NCBI GenBank assembly: GCA_009746045.1
Contig: RPFO01000189.1
Location: 890,248-954,247, forward strand
Origin: Mesostigma viride
Taxonomy: Eukaryota > Streptophyta > Mesostigmatophyceae > Mesostigmatales > Mesostigmataceae
Direction: 5' to 3'
Length of the DNA: 64,000 nucleotides
Shown here: positions 29,455-40,585 of the stretch, piece by piece
Position numbering within the stretch: position 1 is the stretch's first letter
How the letters are laid out: each line of letters begins with the position of its first letter
Made by a program: the position numbers and the translations under genes
Notes under the pieces: model-generated
What the model was told of the DNA's origin: nothing
What the model saw: only the letters and a program-made list of their open reading frames with translations
The model's database searches: none

Positions 29455-30198
29455 TTAAGCCGGTGGCAGCCCCTCCGGGGCTTGCTGGTTGCGTACAAGA
29501 GCGGTTAGCCACGCGTCAAGCTCCTTGCTCATATTAACGTAGGCTTGCCTTTGGTTGCCAAGGACCATGCACTGGAGCGGAAGAGCAGCGGAGATGCACA
29601 GATAGCAATCGACCAGGTTGGCTGGGCGGGACTCCGGCCAATCAGCCAAATCCAGAGTAAAATGCAGGGGGTCATGCATATCTCGCTTCCACAGCCGAAC
29701 CGCCAGAACGGCGTGGCCGGGCAAGAAAATCTCCTTCTGCCGTCCGTTTTGTCCCTCAACCCACCTAACCTCCTCCTTCTCCAGCACTGAGGCCTCCCTC
29801 ACCACCTGCATCACCCAGAAAGGGTGGGCGGAATTGTGGTTCACGTCCTCTCTGTCTGACGGAACTGCGATGTAATCATACATGCGCATCTGCCTGCCAA
29901 TGGCATCCCTTTGATCCTTCAGCAGTTCCGCCCGCGTCAGCTGGCGAACCGGAGGGATGGGCTGCGTTGGCGGCATCAGGCGGAAAGTTTTCATCGTTTG
30001 GCCCTCATCGTTAAATTCCTCGATATGTGTCCACTCGGTCCGGCACTCCTCCCACCTGTTAGCTAGGCAGGCTGGGCAGTAGCACGAAAAACGCCTCATC
30101 ATCAGGAGCCCCGGGTCAGACTTGTCCAGGCGCAACCAGTGCGCTTGCTTGATGGCCTCGACACGCGTCGGTATCATACGGGCGCCGGAGTCGAGGTC
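29455..30198 (-). CDS. transposase-like protein, C-terminal exon
   Basis: The acceptor TTGCAG on the - strand ends at 30199, and the exon starts DLDSGARMIPTRVEAIKQAH. A cysteine cluster FSCYCPACLANRWEECRTEW follows, then a charged region and VRLWKRDMHDPLHFTLDLAD. The stop is at 29455. In transposon-associated proteins with a DDE-like core, such a C-terminal SCYC..C cluster follows the core (from memory of the family, moderate certainty). The core itself is found about 8 kb upstream on the same strand (38268-40585), so this is probably the separated tail of a similar gene. The 5' intron contains two hairpin-motif copies. Confidence 0.55.
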   Translation of the reverse strand, partial: DLDSGARMIPTRVEAIKQAHWLRLDKSDPGLLMMRRFSCYCPACLANRWEECRTEWTHIEEFNDEGQTMKTFRLMPPTQPIPPVRQLTRAELLKDQRDAIGRQMRMYDYIAVPSDREDVNHNSAHPFWVMQVVREASVLEKEEVRWVEGQNGRQKEIFLPGHAVLAVRLWKRDMHDPLHFTLDLADWPESRPANLVDCYLCISAALPLQCMVLGNQRQAYVNMSKELDAWLTALVRNQQAPEGLPPA

Positions 30199-30435
30199 CT
30201 GCAATGAGGGAGAATGTCAGAAACGGAAAGTTCGTATGTGTCAATAGATCAAGTACACATCAAGGGTCACTCTGCAGAGATACCCCTTTGAAAGTGCTTT
30301 GCATGCATTTTTCACTATATAAGACGCTAATTCATACCAGTTCTTTTAGCATTATCATATAATAAAATGCAAATGGGCAAAAGGTCACTCTGCAGAGATA
30401 CCTTAATCAAGTTCAAGAAAAATTGAGTTTCGCAC
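30199..30435 (-). other. intron carrying two hairpin-motif copies
   Basis: On the + strand GGTCACTCTGCAGAGATACC occurs at about 30265 and at about 30383. These are variants of the window-wide motif GGTCGCGCTGCAGAGTGACC. Confidence 0.65.
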
Positions 30436-30616
30436 CTCAGGAAAATGAAAGAAATGACGGTGGACGCCCTCTGCCCGAGCGCGGGCCGACTCCCTGCTCG
30501 TGGTTTTGCCTCCTTCCCAGCTGTCCCGCATGTACTTGACGATCTGGCGCCCTGTAACGATGCCCTGGTTCCCCTGCCAGCCGTTAAGAATGTACTCCAG
30601 CACAAGTACATTTTGA
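30436..30616 (-). CDS. transposase-like protein, exon before the C-terminal exon
   Basis: The - strand frame VLEYILNGWQGNQGIVTGRQ, then IVKYMRDSWEGGKTTSRESA, ends FHFPE at donor GTGCGA (30435). Joined to the next exon it stays open. The upstream edge is uncertain. The first 27 bases recur inverted at about 38252-38278, directly beside the end of the DDE-like core. Confidence 0.5.
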
Positions 30617-31339
30617 GTTTTTCCAAGTTTCTTGTTTTTTGCTTGTTTCAAGTTCAGTTTTGCATAAAAAGTGTCCCCATAGCCCCTGGATCTCATCTGG
30701 AGGTAGTTGAACTAGTATATGCTACAATATACTAGGTTGTACTATTTTCTACTACATTTATACTATAATGTACTAAATTGAACTACATATGAACTAAATG
30801 TAACTGTGATTGATGCCCCTGTAACGTCTCCCAATGCTCAATAACAGGTCTGGCCACCATTGGTGACCTCCTAGAGCCATTCACAGCTGCATTTCGTGGA
30901 TCACCGCACAAAAAAAAAAAGTTTTACTTAGCCTTATCAACATGGGAATGAGGGCTTTGGTGTGCAAACATGCATGTGTGCTAAAAATTGGACATTCTGA
31001 CACTGCGCGAGAGTCTGGTAATACTTAAGCACTTCAGGTCATGATCGAAGTATAGAATGAACTGATGCAAGCAATCAAGCATTATGCAAGGAATGGAATG
31101 CTGCAATGAATTTTAGCAGTAATACTTGCAACTAGGGAACACACGATAAAGTCACGAATCTGACATGCATTGTGCCGTCATGGCACATGCATGAACATGT
31201 ACACGAACAGAGGATCACGCGGACGCCCACGTGCACGCGCATGGCAATCCCCATGCCCCCCCCCCACACACACACACACAAGCCCCAACTCCAAACATTG
31301 CACCAATGACCCACCCACCCAAACCCAACCCCAGCCCCC
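30617..31339. other. no gene recognised
   Basis: AT-rich stretch with repeated ACTA words near 30710-30790, then unremarkable sequence up to the minisatellite. Confidence 0.5.
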
Positions 31340-31945
31340 CTGACCCCCCAACGCCCATGCACACGCCCATGCCCCCGCCCCGCCCCGCCCCCGCCCCGCC
31401 CCGCCCCCCCCCGCCCCCGCCCCGCCCCCGCCCCCGCCCCGCCCCGCCCCCGCCCCCGCCCCGCCCCGCCCCCGCCCCCGCCCACGCCCACGCCCACGCC
31501 CACGCCCACGCCCACGCCCACGCCCACGCCCACACCCACGCCCACGCCCACGCCCACGCCCACGCCCACGCCCACCCCACGCCCACGCCCACGCCCACGC
31601 CCACGCCCACGCCCACGCCCACGCCCACGCCCACGCCACACCCACGCCCACGCCCACGCCCACGCCCACGCCCACGCCCACCCCACGCCCACGCCCACGC
31701 CCACGCCCACGCCCACGCCCACGCCCACGCCCACGCCCACGCCCACGCCCACGCCACGCCCACGCCCACGCCCACGCCCACGCCCACGCCCATGCCACGC
31801 CCACGCCCACGCCCACGCCCACGCCCACGCCCACGCCCACACCCACGCCCACGCCCACGCCCACGCCCACGCCCACGCCCGCGCCCATGCCCACGCTCAC
31901 GCCCACGCCCACGCCCACGCCCGCGCCTGCGCCCACCCTAGCCTC
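31340..31945. repeat. hexanucleotide minisatellite (CCCACG)n with (CCCCGC)n at its left end
   Basis: About 600 bp of 6-bp units with occasional 5-bp slips. The slips change frame, which creates long meaningless ORFs on both strands. Confidence 0.95.
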
Positions 31946-32201
31946 ACCCCTACTCCAAGCCACAAATGCACCGTAAGCCACAGCCAGAAGTACAGCACAG
32001 CAGCGACAATTGCAGACTTAGCCCAGACACACACCTACCCACGTCAATGCCCCTGCCCAGAGACTCGCGGCCTCATCCCACCCCCTGCACGAACAGTTCC
32101 CAAACAAAAGAAAAGGCAAACAAAAGGAACAAGAGTAGCAAGCTGCATTGCGAGCACATATGCCAGTTCTGGTGCACATGCCAGGCCGAAAGCAACTCAT
32201 G
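31946..32201. other. spacer between two minisatellites
   Basis: Nothing recognised. Confidence 0.5.
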
Positions 32202-32375
32202 ATTGCCCCTGCCCCTGCCCCTGCCCCTACCCCTGCCCCTGCCCCTGCCCCTGCCCCTGCCCCTGCCCCTGCCCCTGCCCCTGCCCCTGCCCCTGCCCCT
32301 GCCCCTGCCCCTGCCCCTGCCCCTGCCCCTGCCCCTGCCCCTGCCCCTGCCCCTGCCCCTGCTCCTGCCCCTGCC
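32202..32375. repeat. hexanucleotide minisatellite (CCCCTG)n
   Basis: About 28 copies with almost no variation. Confidence 0.95.
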
Positions 32376-33570
32376 ATCACCATTCTAACCACCACACATT
32401 ACGAAAAGCAAGAAGAAATTATAATAATAATAAGAAGAAATTATAAGAAGAAGAAATAATAATAATAAACAAGCACAAAGTTGACTGCACATGCGACTGT
32501 ACCAGTAGGCACGTAGCAAATTTTAGCTGCAGCTTCAATTTCAACTTCATTGCAATTGCAAGTGTGACTGCATGTGTAATTGCACTACCAATGCCTAATG
32601 CCCACTGCATGTGCCCAGTGCGAATGCAATTCAAAAGCAACATGCAATCGAAATTACAGCTGAAGCCGGCTATTAACAAAGATATTTAAAGCAGTTGTTA
32701 ACTACAGAGACCCAATGAAAATGCAAATGCAATGAAAAAGCAACAGAAGTTGAAGCCACTGCCACTCTACCTGCCGACAGTAACACCACCGCCAGCACCC
32801 ACTCATATCCCAACGACAAGGAAATAGAATTGCCCAAAGCCAGACATACATTGGGACGCATAAGCAAACGGCAACGCAAGCGCACATGCAAATGTATACG
32901 CAAAGGCAAAGGCAAAGGCAAACGCAAACGCAAACGCAAACGCAAGCTTGTCATGTACCTACGCTTAACTGCAAACGCAAACTGTGCACGAAGCAAAAAG
33001 ATTGGATGGCCAAGATCATGGCAAATACGAGGGCCGAAAACAATCCAACTTCATCTAAATGTCCGAAATCCTCACGACGTTTCGATGCGCGCTTGAATGT
33101 CGAAGGCCTGCGCCGATTATCGATCATAAGTCGAATGTGTAATTGTCGGCTTATGAGAACTGCTTTGCGACAGTATCACGTCAGGCCGTTCCTGTGCAGC
33201 CATTTTCCCTGTGCAGCGGGTGGACAACGTTCACTTTCCGCATTATTCATGGCTATCGAAGTTAATTCTTACCGACCCCGGCTGCCATGGCCACTGGCCA
33301 CGCATATCAAGTTCAGGTATTCCCGACCTGTAGCGCAGCAGATTTCTGTCGGAAGGCATCCTAAGCATCGTGATAAAAGAAATCCGAACAATAGACATTC
33401 ATGCTGCATCTAAGGACATTATGGCATTTGTATATACTGCAAGTACATGTATCGACATTGCCGTGATTGCTAACCCCGACTCACCATGAACAGGAACTTT
33501 CCCTCTGCCTCCATGAAATGTACTTCGTGAAATGTACTGTAATACATATGATGTACTACGATGATAATCA
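32376..33570. other. no gene recognised; short (GCAAAC)n tract
   Basis: A tract of AGGCAAAGGCAAACGCAAAC type lies at 32896-32946. Between 32600 and 32950 there is a loose excess of GCAA words. Nothing coding is supported. Confidence 0.5.
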
Positions 33571-34185
33571 TCCCAGCAAAGCCATAGCACACCTTCCGTT
33601 TCGACCGCCATGTCGGCCACTAGTCCGGATAGCTCAATGTGCACCTGACCTTGACACTAATCGCACAAACAGCCACAATTTTGCAAGCAAGAAGACATGG
33701 CTACCTCGGCATTTCATGAAATGTACTTCGTGAAATGCATTTCGTGAAATGTACTAAGGAACGTGATTGGCCGGCGTTCGCTCGCCAAATCTCGCAAAAT
33801 GTACTAAGGCACGTGATTGGTCCCGCAAAATGTACTAAGGAACGTGATTGGCCGGCGAAGATTCTGTTTGCTGCAATTAAAATTCCCTACAGAATCTTCG
33901 CCGGCCAATCACGTTCCTTAGTACATTTTGCGGGACCAATCACGTGCCTTAGTACATTTTGCGAGATTTGGCGAGCGAACGCCGGCCAATCACGTTCCTT
34001 AGTACATTTCACGAAATGCATTTCACGAAGTACATTTCATGAAATGCCGAGGTAGCCATGTCTTCTTGCTTGCAAAATTGTGGCTGTTTGTGCGATTAGT
34101 GTCAAGGTCAGGTGCACATTGAGCTATCCGGACTAGTGGCCGACATGGCGGTCGAAACGGAAGGTGTGCTATGGCTTTGCTGGGA
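33571..34185. repeat. 297-bp inverted repeat around a 21-bp spacer
   Basis: The left arm (33571-33867) and right arm (33889-34185) are reverse complements with few or no differences by eye. Within each arm a smaller phrase, AATGTACTAAGG(A/C)ACGTGATTGG, recurs three times. The single strand would fold into one very long hairpin. Confidence 0.9.
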
Positions 34186-34769
34186 CATAATCGTGGCTAT
34201 CTGCTTCCTGGCTTTCGCTATCATGGTGATGGGACACCATGGGAAGCGCAAGTTCGCAGCCATAGTGCTAAGCGGCAGCACCCATGCCGGCAGCCTAGTG
34301 ACCGACGAGACGTTCGACTGTAAGTGCGGCCACGAGTGCATGAAGCCCATTAGAATATCACATCTCCAGGCATTGCGAAGCGCCTGGTTTTCGCCCGGGC
34401 GGAAGCAAGAGGACAGGAAGGCGGCGATAAAGCAGCAGCTGCACCAGGGGGGGTACGACGCCATAACCACGATGTCGTCATCTACTCGTCACAAGTTCGT
34501 TCATGGCGCTGGTTTTCGGTTCGTTCTCGACGGGGGAGTCAAGGATATGAACATAGGGTTTGTGACCCCTTTTCACTTTCGCGTTTCACTTTCGAGGCGG
34601 CCTTCAGGCACTGCCTGAAAATTAGCAACCACGTTTGGAACTCTTCGGACCACCTGTGAAACTAATCACATTTGATGATGTGCTGGCGGGCCTGGGCATC
34701 GCATTTGAGCATTACTTCGAGCAGGGCTCAACAAGCTCGATTCGCCAACTCAACCCGAAGAAGCCCTAA
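34142..34769 (+). pseudogene. broken hypothetical gene with a zinc-finger-like cysteine group
   Basis: The frame from ATG 34142 (in the inverted repeat) has a hydrophobic stretch, VLWLCWDIIVAICFLAFAIM, then ETFDCKCGHECMKPIRISHL and KAAIKQQLHQGGYDAITTMS, and stops at 34616-34618. A second frame at about 34661-34769 (ITFDDVLAGLGIAFEHYFEQ...LNPKKP and a stop) looks like its continuation after a frame break. Parts resemble the cysteine-rich N-terminus of DDE-like transposon proteins in style, but I cannot assign it. The first 45 bp come from the inverted-repeat arm. Confidence 0.35.
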
Positions 34770-35046
34770 GCTGCGGTAAGACATATATTTGTGTGGATGG
34801 CTCTTGATATCATGCTGAATTTCTAGTCTTCTCTAGGTGGACAGTTCATGTGCAGCCATACAGGTCATCCATGTGTGTTTTAACCATGTTGCATGTGCCA
34901 CAGATATTATGAGCAGTATTTACTAAGTGTGCTGGAGTCGTTGTTGCATGCTTGTTGTATTTCACAGTTCACGCCTGCATGAACGCATCGTTGATACTAA
35001 TGATTATTCATATTGCATGACTGTTCTATTGGGGACGCCGCGCTTG
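34770..35046. other. short spacer
   Basis: Nothing recognised. Confidence 0.5.
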
Positions 35047-36804
35047 ATGTCACAACGTGGCCGAAAGGGTGCATCCACCGCTGACGGCCGGTGGGTGAAA
35101 TCGATGGACGCATTTCCGAAGAAGCCAGCCGCGGGCCACACCCATGGCGCGGGCGGGGCGCGGGCGGGGGCGGGGGCGGGGGAGAAGGCGCGGGTGCGGG
35201 CGCGGGCGCCACCCAAGACGCGGGCGCGGGCGCGGGCCCGGCGGGGGCGGGGGCGGGGGCGCAGGCGCCGGCGCGGGTGCGGGCGCGGGCGCCACCCAAG
35301 GCGCGCGCGCGGGCGCGGGCGGGGGTGGGGGCGCAGGCGCCGGCGCGGGTGCGGGCGCGGGCGCCACCGCCGACTTGGATGATGAGCCAGCAACCGAAGC
35401 CGAGAGGGAGAGGCACCGCTCTTCGAAGGTGTTCGATCTCGAAGTGTTTTGGGGCCCGGATATGACCGTGTATGTCCGCTGGCGCCTAGCCGCATCGGAG
35501 ACGTTGGTAAATGCACCGGTGAACAAGTGGCAGCCCACAGGGCCTAATGGCGAGGCTTGTGACGGGGTCACGCCCATTGGGTACACCCCGCAGGGAGATC
35601 CTGTCTATGGGTGCCTCCTCATAGAGCGTGGCAAGGCCCCCAAAGGAAGTCCTGGTCTAGTGCCGCTTTTTGAATGGGACGAGGGCGGTGCCAGGAGATG
35701 TACCTGCGCTAGCCTTCACAGCCTTTTTCCTGACATCGTCGCCGCTGAGAAGCAGCAGTTGCTGGACGGATGGATTGAGCAGGTGCCAAAGTCCGTGGAG
35801 GATGTGCGTGCCAACAACGAGAATCTGTTCGACATCATGGAGCAAAAGCTCAAAGAGAAGCGTGAACTGCAAGCGAACAAGGCGGTACCCTTACCGCTGC
35901 GATCTGCAGGCGACCAGTCGGTTGCGCGGGCAACACGAGCACTGAGGCTGCCCATAAAACAAGTAATCTCACACGTCGCTTGCCCTGCCCGCGAGATTCA
36001 AGCGCAGATCAACCGCGCATGTGCGCCCGCTGCGCGAGGGAGCACATCAACGGCAACGCCCGCTTTGCGCACACTGATTTCCGGCAGGCACACCTTCAAG
36101 GTGAATGGAAGCCTCATACGACGCAGCGACCTACTCGTTGTTAAGCGGCCAGCCGTCACCTGCGGGCAGGGAATGCCGTGGGCACCACACATGCTGGTGA
36201 AGGTCCTTGATCTGGAAGGCGATCGCACGGAGCGTGACAGCATTGTCGCCTCTCCTTACTACGCACCGTCGTGGACGGGCCAGTTTTCTAGAGTGACATT
36301 AGGTGGCGGCAGCGCAGGGATGACGGTCCCCATTTCTGATGTACACCTGCAGCACTGGACAGTGGGCGGTACGGCAGAGGTGCACCAGCCTGAGCTGATC
36401 AGTACCGGCAAACTGTCAGCTGCCACGGTGGCGGCGTTGAAAGAGCACCCGCAGATTGACTTTGAGCATTACAAGACTGCCACCGCCGCCAGGGCAGCAG
36501 CAAAGGATGACTGCAATGCCTACTTTGCCGAGCATGGAGCACGTGCGCTTATCGGGATGCGCCTGTGTGCCCTGTTTCCGGGGATAGCGAGGAAGAGGGA
36601 GCGCTTCCATGGCTGGGTCACTAAGGTTCAGGAAAGGGGAGGTCACCTGCTCATCAAGGCGATGTGGGCTGATGGGCAGTATGAGGACTATCATGCCCTG
36701 GCGGAGGTGACGCAGTTCGTGTGCGGCTGCCCACACCCAGTCGAGGCATTTGGCCGCGCTCGCTTCTTTCCACAGGAGCTAGGCTGGCACCGTGAACGCA
36801 GGTG
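35047..36804 (+). CDS. unknown protein with Gly/Ala-Arg linker and globular C-terminal half
   Basis: A likely start is ATG 35047 (MSQRGRKGASTADGRWVKSM), but the frame must shift inside the GGGCGC repeat (about 35150-35370) to reach the long frame that ends TGA 36802-36804. From DLDDEPATEAERERHRSSKV onward about 470 residues look globular: DLEVFWGPDMTVYVRWRLAA, a helical KEKREL segment, then VKRPAVTCGQGMPWAPHMLV and RERFHGWVTKVQERGGHLLI, then KAMWADGQYEDYHAL near the C-terminus. That last part has the alternating pattern of a small beta-barrel reader domain (tudor-like), which is only an impression. Not recognised otherwise. Adjacent to the inverted repeat and flanked by the two halves of the - strand transposase-like gene. 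Confidence 0.55.
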
Positions 36805-36856
36805 ATGGCACCCACATAGACGATGCCGTCCCTGCTGTGCACAGTGACAGTGAAGG

Positions 36857-36995
36857 CGGGGAGGAGGAGGAAGAGGGAGAGAAAGAGGGGGAGAAAGAGG
36901 GGGAGGAGGAGGGGGAGGAGGAGGGAGAATGGGAGGGGAGGGGGAGGAGGAAGAGGGAGAGGGAGAGGGAGAGGAGGATGCGGAATGGGAGCCGG
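36857..36995 (+). repeat. purine-rich (GGGAGA/GAGGAG)n tract
   Basis: Imperfect short repeats directly after the unknown gene. It may be 3' UTR. Confidence 0.85.
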
Positions 36996-37436
36996 GGATG
37001 ACTGGTAGATGAGACGGTGCCATCTACCGGCGCATGGAATGAAGTGGTAGACAAGTTTACTCATGGTTGTCGGCAAGTAGAGCATGCACGCCTGGCCTAG
37101 CTGAATTTAAATCAATGAGTTGAGTTTGGAGAGGCTGCATTTTGCTTGGATGAAGAATGTGTTAGCATGGCCAAACTTTTATGGCTTGTAGCCAAATCCT
37201 CTTGGGGTATGTGCACAGTGTACTAGCGGTGTTGTGCAATTGCGAGGATTCCTGTCTTGTAGCGATGTGGCCTCTCACCCTGCAGCCTGGTAGATGTGAT
37301 GGCATGCAGCCACCCATCATTGGTCATCCGATCTGGTGTGATTTGCATTTGCACACCTTGTATTAAGGCCATGATATGATGATGTCTTGTTATTTTTAAT
37401 GTGTATATGCGAAAAGAGGCATAATATGCTTGTATA
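36996..37436. other. no gene recognised
   Basis: Nothing supported. Confidence 0.5.
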
Positions 37437-38160
37437 TAGTGCTAGCAAATGTCACTACCTTTACCTATGCCTGACCTTACAAGTTGAGGATGGTCTAATG
37501 TAGTGGCAAACAGGTTATTTACAACAATTCACAGTTTTCTGACATAGTTTGAGGCAACTATACTTACCAAAATGCTTGAAAAAGGCAAAAATTGCACCAT
37601 TTATGCTAGCAAACGTCACTATTTTGAGATCAAACTGGGCCCAAACTTGGCCCATGGTCTAATCTAGTGGGTGTTAGGTTGCTTCCAACATTTCATAGCT
37701 TTCTGACATAGTTTGATATTGTTTAGTAGCTTACACTGAGCAAAATGCTTGAAAATGGCAAAAAATGCACCATTTATGCTAGCAAACGTCACTATTTTGA
37801 CGTCAGACTGAGCCCAAACTTGGCCCATGGTCTAATCTAGTGGTGTTTAGGTTGCTTCCAATATTTCATAGCTTTATGACGTAGTTTGATATTGTTTAGT
37901 AGCTTACACTGAGCAAAATGCTTGAAAATGGCAAAAAATGCAGTATTTATGCTAGCAAACGTCACTATTTTGAGTTCAGATTGACCCCAAACTTTGTGCA
38001 TGGTCTATTCTAGTGGTAATTAGGTTGCTTGCAAATATCCATGATGGTTTGACGTGATTTAGTACTGTTTCCTATTTATTACTATTTAATTTAACAAAAA
38101 ATGACAAAAATGTACCTTTATTGCTAGCAAATGTCACCAAGATGACGTCCGATCGATACC
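37437..38160. repeat. four to five diverged tandem repeats of about 170-175 bp
   Basis: The phrase GCTAGCAAACGTCACTATTT (or a close variant) recurs at about 37441, 37607, 37779, 37952 and 38131, with CAAACTTGGCCCATGGTCTA in between. Divergence rises toward both ends. AT-rich. Confidence 0.88.
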
Positions 38161-38267
38161 AAACTTTGTACGAGGTCTATTTTGGTTGCAAACATCATGC
38201 ATGACAATTTTCAGCATAAAAAGACAAACTTCGGTACGAAGTACATTTTGCGTGCTGGAGTACATTC

Positions 38268-40585
38268 TTAATGGCTGGTAGGGTTCTCAGGAATGCATTG
38301 CATGTTCCTCACAATGCACTTGAACTTCGCTCCCTGACCATCCACCTCCCCCTTCCCGTGCTGCTCACCCAAGTAGTGGTACTCGAAGGATTCCAAGTCG
38401 GGATCCTGCATGAGGAGGCGGAAGACGGCGTTCAACCACGTACTTGGACTTGAACTGGGATGAGCAGTTGTCAGAGCACATGAACATCCTCTTCACCCCC
38501 ACACCAAGTCCGCGCAGGGTTTCCATGATTGTCCTCAGCGCGTAGACGAGCGCCCGCTCTCCCCGCTTCATCTTGGCTTCCCCAAGAAAAAAGAACGTTC
38601 GCTTTGCCATCGCACCATTGTGCAAATATCGCACGATCATGGGCATCAGAGGACAAAGCTCGTCTTGTGAAAGTACTGCGACTGCAGTTGGACGTAGTTG
38701 TTGTTCTCGTAATTCTCGGTCCAATCTCCATGCACGAGCACATCCCCCTCAGTCATGTTCCTCTCCCGGTCCTTGATCGTTGCCGACTGCCACCATGACG
38801 TAAAGCAGTGGTTGGTAAAGTCCTCCCAACTCTCGATTATCGCCAGCCTCAGCTGCGCGGGCGTTGACCTCATCGTTTCCTGTACGGGCCGCTTGACCTT
38901 CTCCGGGACCCGCCGATCGGTCGCGTCCTGTTTTAACCAAGGGATGAAGTAAATTTGCAAGTAACATATTCATAAAGCCTCAGAAAAGCCTTTTAATTAA
39001 CATCGCGCTGCAGAATGACGCTGCGAAATAATTGCGTCACAAAATCCAAACACGCTTACCTCCCCTGCCGGTCGGGAAACCACTACCTCCTTCTTCACGT
39101 ATCTGAACCAATTTAGTAGTTCTGTTGAATTCTTGTCCCGGTCACACAACACCCAGTCTTTGATGCCACACCGGGACTCGGGACACGAGTTCTCCATACA
39201 TGCCCTCTTCAGAATGCGAAAGACAGACCCCTCCTCCATGGATGGGTCCCCTACCCTTGGCACCCCTTCCTCATCCTCCACGATCCTCTCATTTATTTCA
39301 AGATCGTCAAGGTCTTGCCCCTGCCATTCATCATCCGTCACATTATTGTCCCCTCCCTCCTCTTCGTTTCTCGCCGAGTTTGCCCCACCCCCCAGCTCAC
39401 TACCCCCATCCGCCTCCGCCACACGGCAATGGAAGTGCTTCACCCATTCGGTCGTGTGCAGGCTTTCGAACATCCCGCACGTGCCGTCAGGCAATCTCGC
39501 CCTTGAACATCCCTCACACTCGTCGCCGCACTTGCAGTTCTTGCCGTGCTTCGCCTTGCAGTACCTGGTCCATGCCGCTACCTTCGACTGCATGACCGTA
39601 TGCGTCTCACAGGCGCACACGTTTCTCTCCTTCCACTTCCCCTTGACGGTTTTGGGGGCGTACTTGCAGAAAGTCGTATATCCGACATGGATGCCGACAT
39701 CCTTCTCATACTGCGGACTTTTCTTGTCCCAGTACGTGTGCTCCGCTAAAAACTTGAGATATATGTCCTCCTTAGAGGTGAGGTAGAAGTAGGCCCCTTG
39801 GACACCAACCAAAATCGCACGATTGCCAACTCGTTCGTGCGTCTTTATGGTATCCCTCTCTTGGGGCGAAGCGCGCGAGTTCTCCTCATCAGTCCAAGCC
39901 TGCGCGATCGACTCGATTACAAATTGGGGCAACTTCCTCTTCTTTCGCGCCAGCGCACGCGTCAGGAACTCCACCTTCTGTTGCTTCCTGATCGCCCGAA
40001 CTTTGAGAATGGTCTTCGCGGGGACACCCGTCATTCTCTCCAACTCTGCCGCCGAAAACTCCTTCTCGATGTCGTCCCCACAAAAAAGAGTTGACACCAA
40101 AATGATCTTGACGTCTCTGTCATGGTCGGATTTCGACAGGTCGTCAAAAAGGGCGATCAGCCGAGCCACCCAAGACCTCGACAGTTGTGCAAGCCGCTGC
40201 TCATCAAAGAGCTTGGCCACCGGAATGTCAAAATGCTCCGCCTTGAGCTCGTCAGCCCTCTTATTGAAGCCATCAACAATCTCCTCAAAAGAGGCCCGCC
40301 TGGTAGATTCATTCCTCATGTGATGAACTACGTTGTACGCCTCATCAGCAAGATGAGTCCCCACAACAGACTTCTTCTCGGCGTACTGGCCAGGCCTTTT
40401 CGATGGCTTCCTGACGGCGGGCGAGGTGCTGCGGTTCTCATTCCCGAAACTTCTTTTCGAGCTGTTTTTCAGATCCGCTGCAAGGGGCGTCGGTGTCCCG
40501 ATGCTCAAGTTGTGGGCATTGAGTCGATTAGCAAAGCCGCCACGCAAGGAGGAGGAGGTTGGCGAAAGAAACACCCGTTCCCGTG
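38268..40585 (-). CDS. DDE-transposase-like protein, two exons, frame-broken
   Basis: Exon 1 is 40585-39060 (acceptor TTACTGCAG; donor GTAAGC). Exon 2 is 38927-38268 (acceptor AAAACAG). Exon 1 carries helical regions and cysteine groups (RNVCACETHTVMQ; NCKCGDECEGCSRARLPDGT). Exon 2 carries VLVHGDWTENYENNNYVQLQ, then KRMFMCSDNCSSQFKSKY, then HYLGEQHGKGEVDGQGAKFK. The order D.SENY / SDg..Q.K / HGKG..DG.G..K matches a DDE-like core found in transposon proteins of many eukaryotes (from memory; exact name uncertain). Exon 2 needs one-base corrections near 38655 and near 38415 to stay open. The intron holds a hairpin-motif copy at about 39003. The stop (38270-38268) comes early and the tail is missing. 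Confidence 0.65.

Noticed and set aside
31132-31981. Long Gly/Ala/Val/Trp-repeat ORFs on both strands
   Set aside because: Products of the (CCCACG)n minisatellite.
34112-34185. Membrane protein starting inside the inverted repeat
   Set aside because: The first codons come from the repeat arm and the same sequence exists inverted on the other side, so the start and the hydrophobic segment are not reliable.
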